Assembly: GCA_028291985.1 (NCBI GenBank)
Contig: JAQGNE010000013.1
Span: forward strand, 1 to 64,000
DNA: 64,000 bases
Direction: 5' to 3'
From: Polaromonas sp.
Lineage (GTDB): Bacteria > Pseudomonadota > Gammaproteobacteria > Burkholderiales > Burkholderiaceae_C
Shown here piece by piece: positions 25,951 to 32,485 of the stretch (positions are counted from its first letter, which is position 1; every line of letters starts with the position of its first letter). The notes beneath the pieces were generated by a model. That model saw nothing but the letters and a program-made list of their open reading frames with translations. It did not search any database and was not told where the DNA came from. Made by a program: the position numbers and the translations under genes.

Positions 25951-26296
25951 GGTCGTGATGGAGGCAAGCACTCAGGCACAAGCCTGCGAATGGCTGGAAA
26001 AGCATGGCGAAGATTGGGACTTGGCAGTGGTCGATCTGTTTCTCGCATCTGGGAACGGGCTGAACGTCCTGAGAAAGTGCGTGAGCCCAAATGTGCAGCA
26101 AAAGGTGGTCATGATCACCAACTATCAACGCGACCGTGTCGAGGCGCATGCCAGGGCAGCAGGCGTCGATGCCTTTTTTGACAAGACAACGCAGCTAGAA
26201 GACCTTGTTGATTTTTGTTCCTGCGAAGCGCGTCGCCTGACGGAGCAGCAGCCGGTGAACAGACAGCCAGAGACGCCTCTCGAAAAACCGCGCTGA
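25868..26296 (+). CDS. Stand-alone response regulator receiver
   Basis: The 142-residue protein is a single receiver domain. It has VVLIEDNLPMREQLK with the acidic pocket, phosphoacceptor Asp56 in LAVVDLFLASGNG, VVMITNY with the conserved Thr, and a Lys in FFDKTTQLEDL. No output domain follows; the tail is a short polar stretch. The ATG at 25868 is preceded by GGGAGA. The gene begins inside the 3' end of the S9 peptidase gene in another frame. No kinase adjoins it, so its partner must be unlinked, possibly one of the kinases of the operon at 8.3-14.7 kb (speculative). Confidence 0.88.
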   Translation: MMRVVLIEDNLPMREQLKLVLRAIPGTRVVMEASTQAQACEWLEKHGEDWDLAVVDLFLASGNGLNVLRKCVSPNVQQKVVMITNYQRDRVEAHARAAGVDAFFDKTTQLEDLVDFCSCEARRLTEQQPVNRQPETPLEKPR

Positions 26297-26393
26297 GTGG
26301 CGAATAGGCCCGCTGACGACCTGTATGTCTTAAAGCTCATCAACTCGGTTCGTTTTTGACCGATTTCATCGATCTGACGAAACCAACATGAAA

Positions 26394-26424
26394 AAAGCCA
26401 GCCGCTGATTCAGCGGCTGGCTTT
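26394..26424. terminator. Rho-independent terminator hairpin
   Basis: AAAGCCAGCCGCTGA pairs with TCAGCGGCTGGCTTT, with almost no loop. A flanking A run serves the minus direction and a short T stretch the plus direction. It ends the S9 peptidase-response regulator unit and lies 18 bp before the tRNA-Thr fragment. Confidence 0.85.
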
Positions 26425-26441
26425 GATGCTTAACTAATCCC

Positions 26442-26490
26442 TGGTGCCGGAGAGATGAATCGAACACCCGACCTTCTCATTACGAATGAG
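26442..26490 (-). repeat. attachment site: displaced 3' half of tRNA-Thr
   Basis: The 49 bases are identical to 32355-32403, from the encoded CCA end through the T arm to the anticodon stem (CATTACGAATGAG). The sequence then diverges from the tRNA (AAAATACAGG). This marks the left junction of the element. Confidence 0.92.
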
Positions 26491-26617
26491 AAAATACAGG
26501 TGTTCGTGAACATTCTCCGGTGTTGAGTTCTTGCCATAAAATCTATATGAATCAACACCTTATGGCGACTCAGGCATTCCGTAGTGTTGATCCGTATTTG
26601 TCAATATATCGCAAAAT

Positions 26618-26670
26618 TGGCTACATGGTGGCTACATGGTGGCTACCTGAGCGGTATTTTGGCTACATGG
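26618..26670 (+). repeat. Integrase arm-type site cluster, left end
   Basis: TGGCTACATGG occurs at 26618-26628, 26629-26639 and 26660-26670, with a shortened TGGCTACC at 26640-26647. The cluster precedes the integrase start. Related copies lie at the other end of the element (32279-32299). This is the pattern of arm-binding sites of P4-type integrases (inference). Confidence 0.65.
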
Positions 26671-26685
26671 AAAGCAGGGAAAAAC

Positions 26686-28026
26686 ATGGCAAGACCGAAG
26701 AAAACCGACGCACCGGACTTGAGCAAGCCTCAATACCTGACAGCTGGGTCGATTGATCGACTACCCTGCCCAGCAGGCAAGCTACAGGCCTTCATGCGTG
26801 ACGTCAAAGCGCCCGGCCTGCGTGTGCGCGTGACGGCGGGCGCCGCAAAGTCCTATGTTTTTGAGGCGAAGCTGAACCGGCAGACCATACGGCGCACCAT
26901 TGGCGACGTTCGCGCCTGGAGCATCGAAGCCGCGCGCAATGAGGCAAACCGGCTGCGCGTGACGTTGGACGGTGGCATAGACCCGCGAGAGTTAGAGCGT
27001 AACCGGCTGGCAACCAAAGCCGCCGCCAAAGCCGCAGCTACAGCGCAAGCCGTGACAGTGGGCGATGTGTGGCCGCGCTACCTTATCGAGGGTAAGCCCA
27101 AGCGTAAAGAAGCCTTCAAGCCCCGCTATCGTGCCGACCTTGAGGCGATGGCCGTGCCCGGTGGCGAGAAGAAAAAGCGAGGCGAGGGCAACACCCGACC
27201 GGGGTCGCTATTCCCGCTTCTGGTGCTGCCGTTGTCCCAAGTGAACGAGGACACGCTGAAAAGTTGGTTTGACCGCGAGGCTCTGACCGGCAAGCATCAA
27301 GCCGCCCGCGCCCTGATGATGTTCCGGGGGTTCATGCGCTGGTGCTCTGCAAAGCCTGAATATCGCGCCATGATTGACCGTGACGCCGGTAAAGCCGCCG
27401 CCATCGTGGAAGCCCTGCCAAGCAACACACGCCGCACTGATGCCCTTGAGGCTGCGCAAGTGCCCGGCTGGTGGGCTGGTGTGGAGCAACTGAACAACCG
27501 CACCGCCAGCGTGTATCTGTGTGCTCTGCTGCTTACAGGTGCCCGCCGTGAGGAAATAGCCGCCTTGAAGTGGGCAGATGTGGATTTTCAGTGGCGCAAG
27601 CTGACCATTGCCGTCAAGGTAGAGGCGACCCGCGTTATTCCGTTGACGCCTTACCTGGCGCAACAACTGGCAACCCTGCCGCGTATCAATGAATTCGTCT
27701 TCGCCAGCACGGGCAAGGCGGGCCGCATTGCAGACACCCGCGCCAGTCATGCCAAAGCCCTGCAAAGCGCCGTAATCGACAGCCTGACTATCCACGGCCT
27801 GCGCCGTTCGTTTTCGCTGCTGGGTGAGTCTGCCGGGGCTCCGGCAGGGGCTATCGCACAGGTAATGGGCCACAAGCCAAGCGCGACCGCAGAGGGCTAC
27901 CGCCCGAGAAGTGTTGATGCCCTGAGGCCGTACCTTGCGCTGATTGAAGCGCACATTCTGCAGCAGGCAGGTGTTACCTTTGATGCCAAGGCCGCGCCCG
28001 GTGCGCTGTGCGTGGTGGCCGCATGA
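26686..28026 (+). CDS. int: Tyrosine recombinase/integrase (P4-type, DUF4102 N-terminus)
   Basis: The start ATG 26686 (MARPKKTDAPDLS) gives 446 residues. The upstream extension covers the repeat cluster and is probably not translated. The N-terminal domain is DUF4102-like (LRVRVTAGAAKSYVFEAKL, RRTIGD). The catalytic domain has Arg in LLLTGARREEIAALKW, HGLRRSF with the His-X-X-Arg, and the nucleophilic Tyr in MGHKPSATAEGYRP. It should integrate and excise the element at the tRNA-Thr site next to which it lies. The stop overlaps the next start (ATGA). Confidence 0.93.
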   Translation: MARPKKTDAPDLSKPQYLTAGSIDRLPCPAGKLQAFMRDVKAPGLRVRVTAGAAKSYVFEAKLNRQTIRRTIGDVRAWSIEAARNEANRLRVTLDGGIDPRELERNRLATKAAAKAAATAQAVTVGDVWPRYLIEGKPKRKEAFKPRYRADLEAMAVPGGEKKKRGEGNTRPGSLFPLLVLPLSQVNEDTLKSWFDREALTGKHQAARALMMFRGFMRWCSAKPEYRAMIDRDAGKAAAIVEALPSNTRRTDALEAAQVPGWWAGVEQLNNRTASVYLCALLLTGARREEIAALKWADVDFQWRKLTIAVKVEATRVIPLTPYLAQQLATLPRINEFVFASTGKAGRIADTRASHAKALQSAVIDSLTIHGLRRSFSLLGESAGAPAGAIAQVMGHKPSATAEGYRPRSVDALRPYLALIEAHILQQAGVTFDAKAAPGALCVVAA

Positions 28027-28319
28027 AGCACTGTCATTTGGTAGTCATCCCGACCAGTTTGCGCAGGGTCAACAGCATAAATGAGTTAGAAGACTGGATG
28101 CTTTACTGGAAGCCCACCACCACAGCCACGATGGAGCAGGAAATGCGCGCGAACAGCGCTCTGCTTGCAGAACGGTTCGTCAGGGGCAACGTATGGCTTA
28201 AAACCTTCCTCGCGTGGAAATTGGAAAATCCACGAACTTTTATCACGGAACGGGCGATGAGGCGTATCACATCAAGGGTCCTTCGGACCTGTGGAAATAG
28301 CGGATTTTGCCCCAGCTAG
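28023..28319 (+). CDS. Small protein of unknown function, coupled to the integrase
   Basis: The ATG at 28023 overlaps the integrase stop (ATGA) and opens a 98-codon frame starting MKHCHLVVIPTSLRRVNS. The product is basic at its C-terminus (RAMRRITSRVLRTCG) and has an aromatic middle (DWMLYW, VWLKTFLAWKL). No family is recognised. Translational coupling supports it as a gene. Absence of motifs and a ragged C-terminus leave open that it is a truncated remnant. Confidence 0.5.
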   Translation: MKHCHLVVIPTSLRRVNSINELEDWMLYWKPTTTATMEQEMRANSALLAERFVRGNVWLKTFLAWKLENPRTFITERAMRRITSRVLRTCGNSGFCPS

Positions 28320-28403
28320 ACTCGCCTCGAAACCGGGTTGAAAAGTCAGTCCTCCCCTGACTTACTGGGGCCTCTCGATTGGGAGTTTTGCGCGGGAGGC
28401 GCT

Positions 28404-29015
28404 ATGGAAAATACACCAGAACGGTCTGATGCTGAATACAGACAAGGATGGGATGAAGCGACACTTGAGGCAGACCACTGGGCTGCGATGAGTGAGATAA
28501 CTCCTATAAATGCCGCCATGCTCTTATGCCGGTTAAATCCCAATGAGCAGAGCTACGACGATGCAAAACTGCTAAGCACCGATGAAACCAAGCCGGAAAA
28601 CTTGGTAAAGCTGGAGCAGCGGCTGACAGACCTAGCTAGGACTGTGCAAAAGCCCCGTACCTTGAGAAACTGGCACTAGGAAGCAATAGCGATGGGGCTT
28701 ACTTACCATTCGTGGATTGATGGTTATATGGCTGCAACTAAAGCAAAGGCACCACTACGACAGGACGACACCGCAGCGCCCACACCCATGGCGGCGGAAA
28801 CAGTGGAGCAACGCCGCTACCGTTACCTTGATATGTTTGAAAGAGAAGAGGAACGAGGGAAACGCGGAGCATTGCAGCGAGTGGCAAACAGTGAAGGGAT
28901 TGATCGCTCAAATATGCGCAAGGACATTGAGAAGGCACGGGCCGCACGCGGCGCCCAAAGACGGGCCGGTGGATGGGTTTCGCAACTGGTGCAGGACGGG
29001 AAGCGCACTGGCTGA
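28404..29015 (+). pseudogene. Element gene split by an in-frame amber codon
   Basis: Starting at ATG 28404 (RBS GGGAGG), the frame reads 91 codons to TAG at 28677-28679. It then continues in the same frame through ATG 28692 to TGA at 29013-29015. The two parts join smoothly as KPRTLRNWH-stop-EAIAMGLTYHSW. The first part has EITPINAAMLLCRLNPNE. The second has a helix-turn-helix-like GALQRVANSEGIDRSNMRKDI. From memory, homologues in phages and islands carry both parts in one protein, and the role is probably DNA binding. Either the gene is dead, the amber is read through, or the second half is translated alone from 28692. Confidence 0.65.
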
Positions 29016-29156
29016 CCTACCCGAAAGTTACCCCAAGTTCTAACCGGTTCACCAATGAAAACGAATCGGGAAGCCCACCCGGTTTGACGGGGTTACATAC
29101 TCAAAATTTGAAATTGAGTCCTTTCAATAGGCATCAAGCCGAAAGGTTAGTGACTC

Positions 29157-29369
29157 ATGACAATTGCAACCATTCAACAGTTCCCGCCGCTGGAATCTGT
29201 GACCCGACCGACCGTGGACACCGCGTCCGCTGCTTACTACCTGAACCGCCGCCCACAGACGTGCCGCGCATGGGCCTGCTTAGAAAATGGCCCGCTTCGC
29301 CCTATCCGCATCAATGGCCGCCTAGCATGGCCTGTCTCTGAACTGCGCCGCGTGCTGGAGGTGGCGTAA
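29157..29369 (+). CDS. Excisionase/AlpA-like small DNA-binding protein
   Basis: The 70-residue protein has the layout of a winged-helix MerR/excisionase domain. A helix-turn-helix (DTASAAYYLNRRPQTCRAWAC) is followed by a beta-hairpin wing (PLRPIRINGRLAWPV) and a last helix SELRRVLEV. Such proteins direct excision or activate element genes. AAAGG lies ten bases before the ATG. The TAA stop overlaps the next ATG (TAATG), so translation is coupled. Confidence 0.72.
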   Translation: MTIATIQQFPPLESVTRPTVDTASAAYYLNRRPQTCRAWACLENGPLRPIRINGRLAWPVSELRRVLEVA

Positions 29370-29701
29370 TGCAGTGCGGCACATTTCCTTCTCAGCACAA
29401 ATCCGTTACAGCCGAGGTGCTGGCCCGACTGATTCAGGGCGAAACGTTGACCAGTATGAGCATGGTGTTTGGCGCTCATACCACCAGGCTCGCTCCCAAA
29501 ATACACGTGCTCAGGCACTTGAACGGCTGGGACATTATGTCGACACCTGCAACAATCCACACCGTTGACGGGCGCTTGACTAAGGTCAGCGAGTACAGAC
29601 TTTCAGCCGCCAGTATCCAAGCCGCACTTGCGAAGGGCGGGGCCCATTTCTGCGAGAGCGTGAGGGTCGCTCGAGATCGACTGCGGCGAGCACTGCAGTA
29701 A
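29369..29701 (+). CDS. Helix-turn-helix-like element protein
   Basis: The 110-residue product begins MQCGTFPSQHKSVTAEVLARL. The segment ARLIQGETLTSMSMVFGAHTTRLAPKIHVL resembles a winged-helix domain that selects DNA by a helix after a short turn, followed by GWDIMSTP. Such proteins occur in phages and islands of betaproteobacteria (from memory). RBS GGAGG lies upstream inside the previous gene. The start and the end both overlap neighbours by TAATG. A regulatory role is inferred. Confidence 0.6.
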   Translation: MQCGTFPSQHKSVTAEVLARLIQGETLTSMSMVFGAHTTRLAPKIHVLRHLNGWDIMSTPATIHTVDGRLTKVSEYRLSAASIQAALAKGGAHFCESVRVARDRLRRALQ

Positions 29702-30963
29702 TGGCGGCGTCTCGCTCCAAGGGCGAGTTCTTCTTTAGCGTGGGCACCATCGGCCGGTCCACGCGCGAGGGGCGCAAGCCTTCAACGCTGCTGCAGGCGA
29801 TACGCCACAACCGTCGGGCGATTCAGGCTGAGCTCGGCGCCGGCAGCCACATCGACGCGGAGCGTATCTGCCTGAACGAGACGCTTGCCGGGCCATCAGC
29901 GCCGGCTGAGGTGGTGGCGCTGGCACAAACACTCATGATCAGCGCGGGTGTGGTCGTCGACAAACTGCGAAAGGACTACACGCAGGCCATCGAACTCCTG
30001 TTCAGCCTGTCCGCGGATACTGATGTCGATACCGGAAAGTACTTCCAGCGCTGCGTGGACTGGGTCGGTGAGCGATTCGGCGCGGCCAACATACTGAGTG
30101 CGGACATTCACCGGGACGAGTCGGTGCCGCACTGCCATGTGCTGCTCCTGCCGCTTGTGGGCGGGCGCATGCGCGGCAGTAAATTGATCGCCAGACCGGA
30201 GTTGGCCAAGCTGCGCTTGTCGTTTGAGCGGGATGTCGCGCGTGGGTTCGGGCTCAATAAGCCGCCCAGCCCAATGAGCAGCGCGATGCGAGGACAGGCT
30301 GTGCGGCTGGTATTAGATCGACTCGAATCGACGCGAGATGCGGTGAAAAATAGCGCCCTGTGGCTGCCCATGCGCAGGGCCATCGAACAAGACCCCGCTC
30401 CTTTCCTGGCTGCGCTCGGAATCGATGCCAAACTGATCGAGCCCCCACGCAAGACACGGACGATGACTGAAATTTTTACCAGCCCTGGCAAGGGGCCGAA
30501 GGTTGAATCCATCCACAAGAGTCCATCGAATGACCATGTTCAAAAACCAATAGGTTTCGGAGAGAGCCCGGCAACAACACCCAGCAACCACGCTGTAACG
30601 GAGCTTGAGAAACCAATAGGTTTTAACAGCTACCCTCAAGCGTATCGAAACCTATCTTGTGTAGGTTTCGCTCCAGCAACGACCGTATTTGAACAATCCA
30701 ATCCGGCCGAATGCCAGCGGCTAGAAGGACTTGAAGCTGACTGCTGCCGTGACAGGCAAGTACCAGCAGAAGCTCCAAGGCATGCAGTAGAGGTAGGCAC
30801 AGTAAGCGGTCAGGCTAATCCTGATGACGCAGTTAGTCAGGTGAAGGCGGTCGCCTGCAATGAGCCAGCGTTTCCGGGGCCGCTGCCACTCCCATATCAA
30901 CGCCACCCACCCTGGCTTCTCAAAACCGAACTTATCGATTTTCCAAACCGCTATCTGCCATGA
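29701..30963 (+). CDS. Mob/Pre (MOBV-like) plasmid-recombination/relaxase protein
   Basis: The 420-residue protein has the Mob/Pre signature in order. SHIDAERICLNETLAGP is near residue 50, CVDWVGERFGAANILSADIH near 115-135, and the His-rich metal motif HRDESVPHCHVLLLPL near 135-150. ELAKLRLSFERDVARGFGL follows. This corresponds to relaxases that nick at oriT and bind a divalent metal through the HxDExxPHxH motif. The C-terminal third (after about residue 265) is low in motifs and contains KPIGF twice. Those codons belong to repeated palindromes in the DNA (30544-30670). It is coupled by TAATG upstream and ATGA downstream. Confidence 0.82.
   Translation: MAASRSKGEFFFSVGTIGRSTREGRKPSTLLQAIRHNRRAIQAELGAGSHIDAERICLNETLAGPSAPAEVVALAQTLMISAGVVVDKLRKDYTQAIELLFSLSADTDVDTGKYFQRCVDWVGERFGAANILSADIHRDESVPHCHVLLLPLVGGRMRGSKLIARPELAKLRLSFERDVARGFGLNKPPSPMSSAMRGQAVRLVLDRLESTRDAVKNSALWLPMRRAIEQDPAPFLAALGIDAKLIEPPRKTRTMTEIFTSPGKGPKVESIHKSPSNDHVQKPIGFGESPATTPSNHAVTELEKPIGFNSYPQAYRNLSCVGFAPATTVFEQSNPAECQRLEGLEADCCRDRQVPAEAPRHAVEVGTVSGQANPDDAVSQVKAVACNEPAFPGPLPLPYQRHPPWLLKTELIDFPNRYLP
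30544..30670. repeat. Three AGGTTT palindromes inside the mob gene
   Basis: AAACCAATAGGTTT is present at 30544-30557 and identically at 30610-30623 (66 bp apart). CGAAACCTA and TAGGTTTCG form a perfect 9-bp inverted repeat at 30646-30654 and 30662-30670 with a 7-base spacer. The cluster spans 127 bp within the poorly conserved C-terminal part of the relaxase gene. It may be a protein-binding region such as an oriT or operator (inference). Confidence 0.6.
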
Positions 30964-31607
30964 AAGAAAAATTCTTGACCACCAATTCGGTTGCATTGCC
31001 TGGGACCAGACCACAAAGCGCGACACCCGAAAAAACCACAAACTCGGCGCAACTGTGTGCTGGCGGCGCATTCCCTGCAACGACCGTTGTTCATGCTTAT
31101 TTCGACGGCGCAGTCGAGCCAAAAGACATCCTGGTAACGCTACGCTCTCAAGCGGCTGCCATCCAGCAGGGCGACATGACACAGGTGGAGGCCATGCTCA
31201 TCAACCAGGCAGTCGCCTTGCAGAGCATGTTCGCTGACCTGGCCGTTCGCGCCAAGAGGCAGAAGTCGCTTGAGGGGGTGCAATGCCTCAGTCAGCTGGC
31301 GCTGCGAGCACAGGCCGGCTGCCGCGCAACATTGCAAACCCTTGCAGAGGTCAAGAATCCCCGGCAGGTCGCTTTCGTCAAGCAGACCAACATAGCGCAG
31401 ACCCAGCAGGTCAACAACGGTGTGCCTTCTCCCGCGAAAGAAAAGTTGGAGACGCATCTCGAAGTATTAGTTGGGGACAATCATGGCAGCGAGAAAATGG
31501 ACACCCGAGCAACGAAGGCATCAGGCCGCGTTGATTCAAACCTGGTCACCCTGGACGCGGTCTACCGGACCGAAAAGCCCGGCAGGAAAGCTAATTGCCT
31601 CCCGTAA
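30960..31607 (+). CDS. Conserved mobile-element protein of unknown function
   Basis: The 215-residue product has a mostly helical middle: AAAIQQGDMTQVEAMLINQA, VALQSMFADLAVRAKRQ, RAQAGCRATLQTLAEVKNP. The conserved RQVAFVKQTNIAQTQQVNNG follows, with a tail containing VDSNLVTLDAVYRTE. I recognise this pattern as a family usually adjacent to the WTPEQ/STGPK small protein found next here, but its function is not known to me. The ATG overlaps the mob stop (ATGA). The last 125 bp overlap the next gene in another frame. Confidence 0.7.
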   Translation: MKEKFLTTNSVALPGTRPQSATPEKTTNSAQLCAGGAFPATTVVHAYFDGAVEPKDILVTLRSQAAAIQQGDMTQVEAMLINQAVALQSMFADLAVRAKRQKSLEGVQCLSQLALRAQAGCRATLQTLAEVKNPRQVAFVKQTNIAQTQQVNNGVPSPAKEKLETHLEVLVGDNHGSEKMDTRATKASGRVDSNLVTLDAVYRTEKPGRKANCLP

Positions 31608-31704
31608 TGCATACCGAGGTGGCCTGCGTTCAGAGCTTAGAGCGCTCGCTAGAGAGGTCAACTTTCTGTTGCGCGAGCAGGCAGATTTTCTAAGCAAGTT
31701 CTAA
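31483..31704 (+). CDS. WTPEQ...STGPK small mobile-element protein
   Basis: The 73-residue basic protein begins MAARKWTPEQRRHQAALIQ and carries STGPKSPAGKLIASRNAYRG, then GLRSELRALAREVNFLL. This short-motif family is common in islands and transposable elements, usually beside the preceding gene type. It is probably nucleic-acid associated (inference from composition). A GGGGAC stretch precedes the ATG. It starts inside the previous gene out of frame, a compact overlapping pair. Confidence 0.68.
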   Translation: MAARKWTPEQRRHQAALIQTWSPWTRSTGPKSPAGKLIASRNAYRGGLRSELRALAREVNFLLREQADFLSKF

Positions 31705-32354
31705 TCGTGGCCGTCGTTGGGGGAAGAGATTTTCCGGCATTGGCGACGAACGCAGGATGCCTCAATTTCTTGACCAAGATTGATTTATATACAAACAAAT
31801 ACTGTCAGCAGTCAACCTTTTATCCAGACCAAGATAGATTGTGCGACGAATTATGGGAGCGTGAATGCGATAGGCGGCGCGAGTTGGTCAACTCACTACG
31901 GGTCAGACGATGGACGTGAAGGTCTTGTAGCCAACGACTGGAGCCACAGCTTGGTGCAGACGCACCGCAACTGATTCAATCGCCGACCAGGGCGGAAGCT
32001 GCTTGGACCCAGTTTTGATATAACGCAATCAGTGGTTGTGGTTCATACCGATCAACATCTGCATTGCAGCCACATCGGCTTGGTGCTCAATGAAAATTGC
32101 CAGCAGTCCTAGACTCTTGACCCCCGGTAATATGCATCCAGGTCGTGTCCGTACCTCTTTGAGCCAAGCTCCCGCACTGTCACGCCATTGTGGCGGAACC
32201 CGAGCGGAAAGAAATGGCCAAGCCCGAGACGGGGGGGGCAATTAGCGTTGGTCTGACCGTATCTAAAGCCGTACTACCGGCTACACCGTGGCTACATAGC
32301 CAGAAAGAAAAAAGGTTCGCTACTATTTTCATAGCAATGAACCTTTATCTGTAT
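31705..32354. other. Right end of the element without a supported gene
   Basis: The 650-bp stretch is AT-richer at its start. It contains only short frames without family resemblance, for example a minus-strand frame ending in HQADVAAMQMLIGMNHNH (32029-32241), which could be a gene remnant. Two TGGCTACA-type repeats lie near its end (32279-32299). A run of eight G is at 32231-32238. I see no promoter, RNA gene or terminator that can be defended. Confidence 0.55.
32279..32299 (+). repeat. Integrase arm-type sites, right end
   Basis: GGCTACACCG at 32279-32288 and TGGCTACATAG at 32289-32299 repeat the unit clustered at 26618-26670 beside the opposite attachment site, in the same orientation. 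Confidence 0.55.
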
Positions 32355-32430
32355 TGGTGCCGGAGAGATGAATCGAACACCCGACCTTCTCATTACGAAT
32401 GAGCTGCTCTACCGACTGAGCTACACCGGC
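32355..32430 (-). tRNA. thrW: tRNA-Thr (anticodon CGU)
   Basis: The 76-nt gene on the minus strand begins GCCGGTGTAGCTCAGTCGG and ends CTCTCCGGCACCA, with CCA encoded. The anticodon loop is TTCGTAA (anticodon CGT) in an arm CTCA/TGAG. The T loop is TTCGATT. One mismatch is visible in the acceptor stem. It is highly similar to E. coli thrW. Its 3' 49 bases are duplicated at 26442-26490, so it is the integration target, restored by the element. Confidence 0.95.
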
Positions 32431-32485
32431 AACAACCCGAAATTATAGCTTGTAATCTTTGGCGAACCGTCGGGCTGGCACCGTG

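Larger units (their letters stand above)
26442..32403. mobile_element. Integrated mobilizable element in tRNA-Thr(CGU)
   Basis: An element of about 5.9 kb is bounded by a perfect 49-bp direct repeat (26442-26490 and 32355-32403) that is the 3' half of tRNA-Thr. It contains a tyrosine integrase, a gene split by an amber codon, two small putative DNA-binding proteins, a Mob/Pre (MOBV-like) relaxase and two small genes, all on the plus strand and mostly overlapping start-to-stop. Repeats of TGGCTACAT flank both ends. No conjugation transfer genes or phage structural genes are present, so it would need a helper. No obvious cargo function can be seen. Integrative mobilizable element is the best description; a phage satellite is the main alternative. 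Confidence 0.82.

Noticed and set aside
26618-26670. Tandem TGGCTACATGG units as a CRISPR array
   Set aside because: Units are 11 bp with no unique spacers, and no cas genes are near; integrase arm sites explain them better. No CRISPR array is seen anywhere in the window.
29701-30963. Reading the Mob/Pre gene as a replication initiator
   Set aside because: The HRDESVPHCH motif and the order of the other blocks fit Mob/Pre relaxases; no replication motif is seen.
32029-32241. 70-codon minus-strand frame at the right end of the mobile element
   Set aside because: No family, no good start signal, and opposite to the direction of all element genes; perhaps a remnant.
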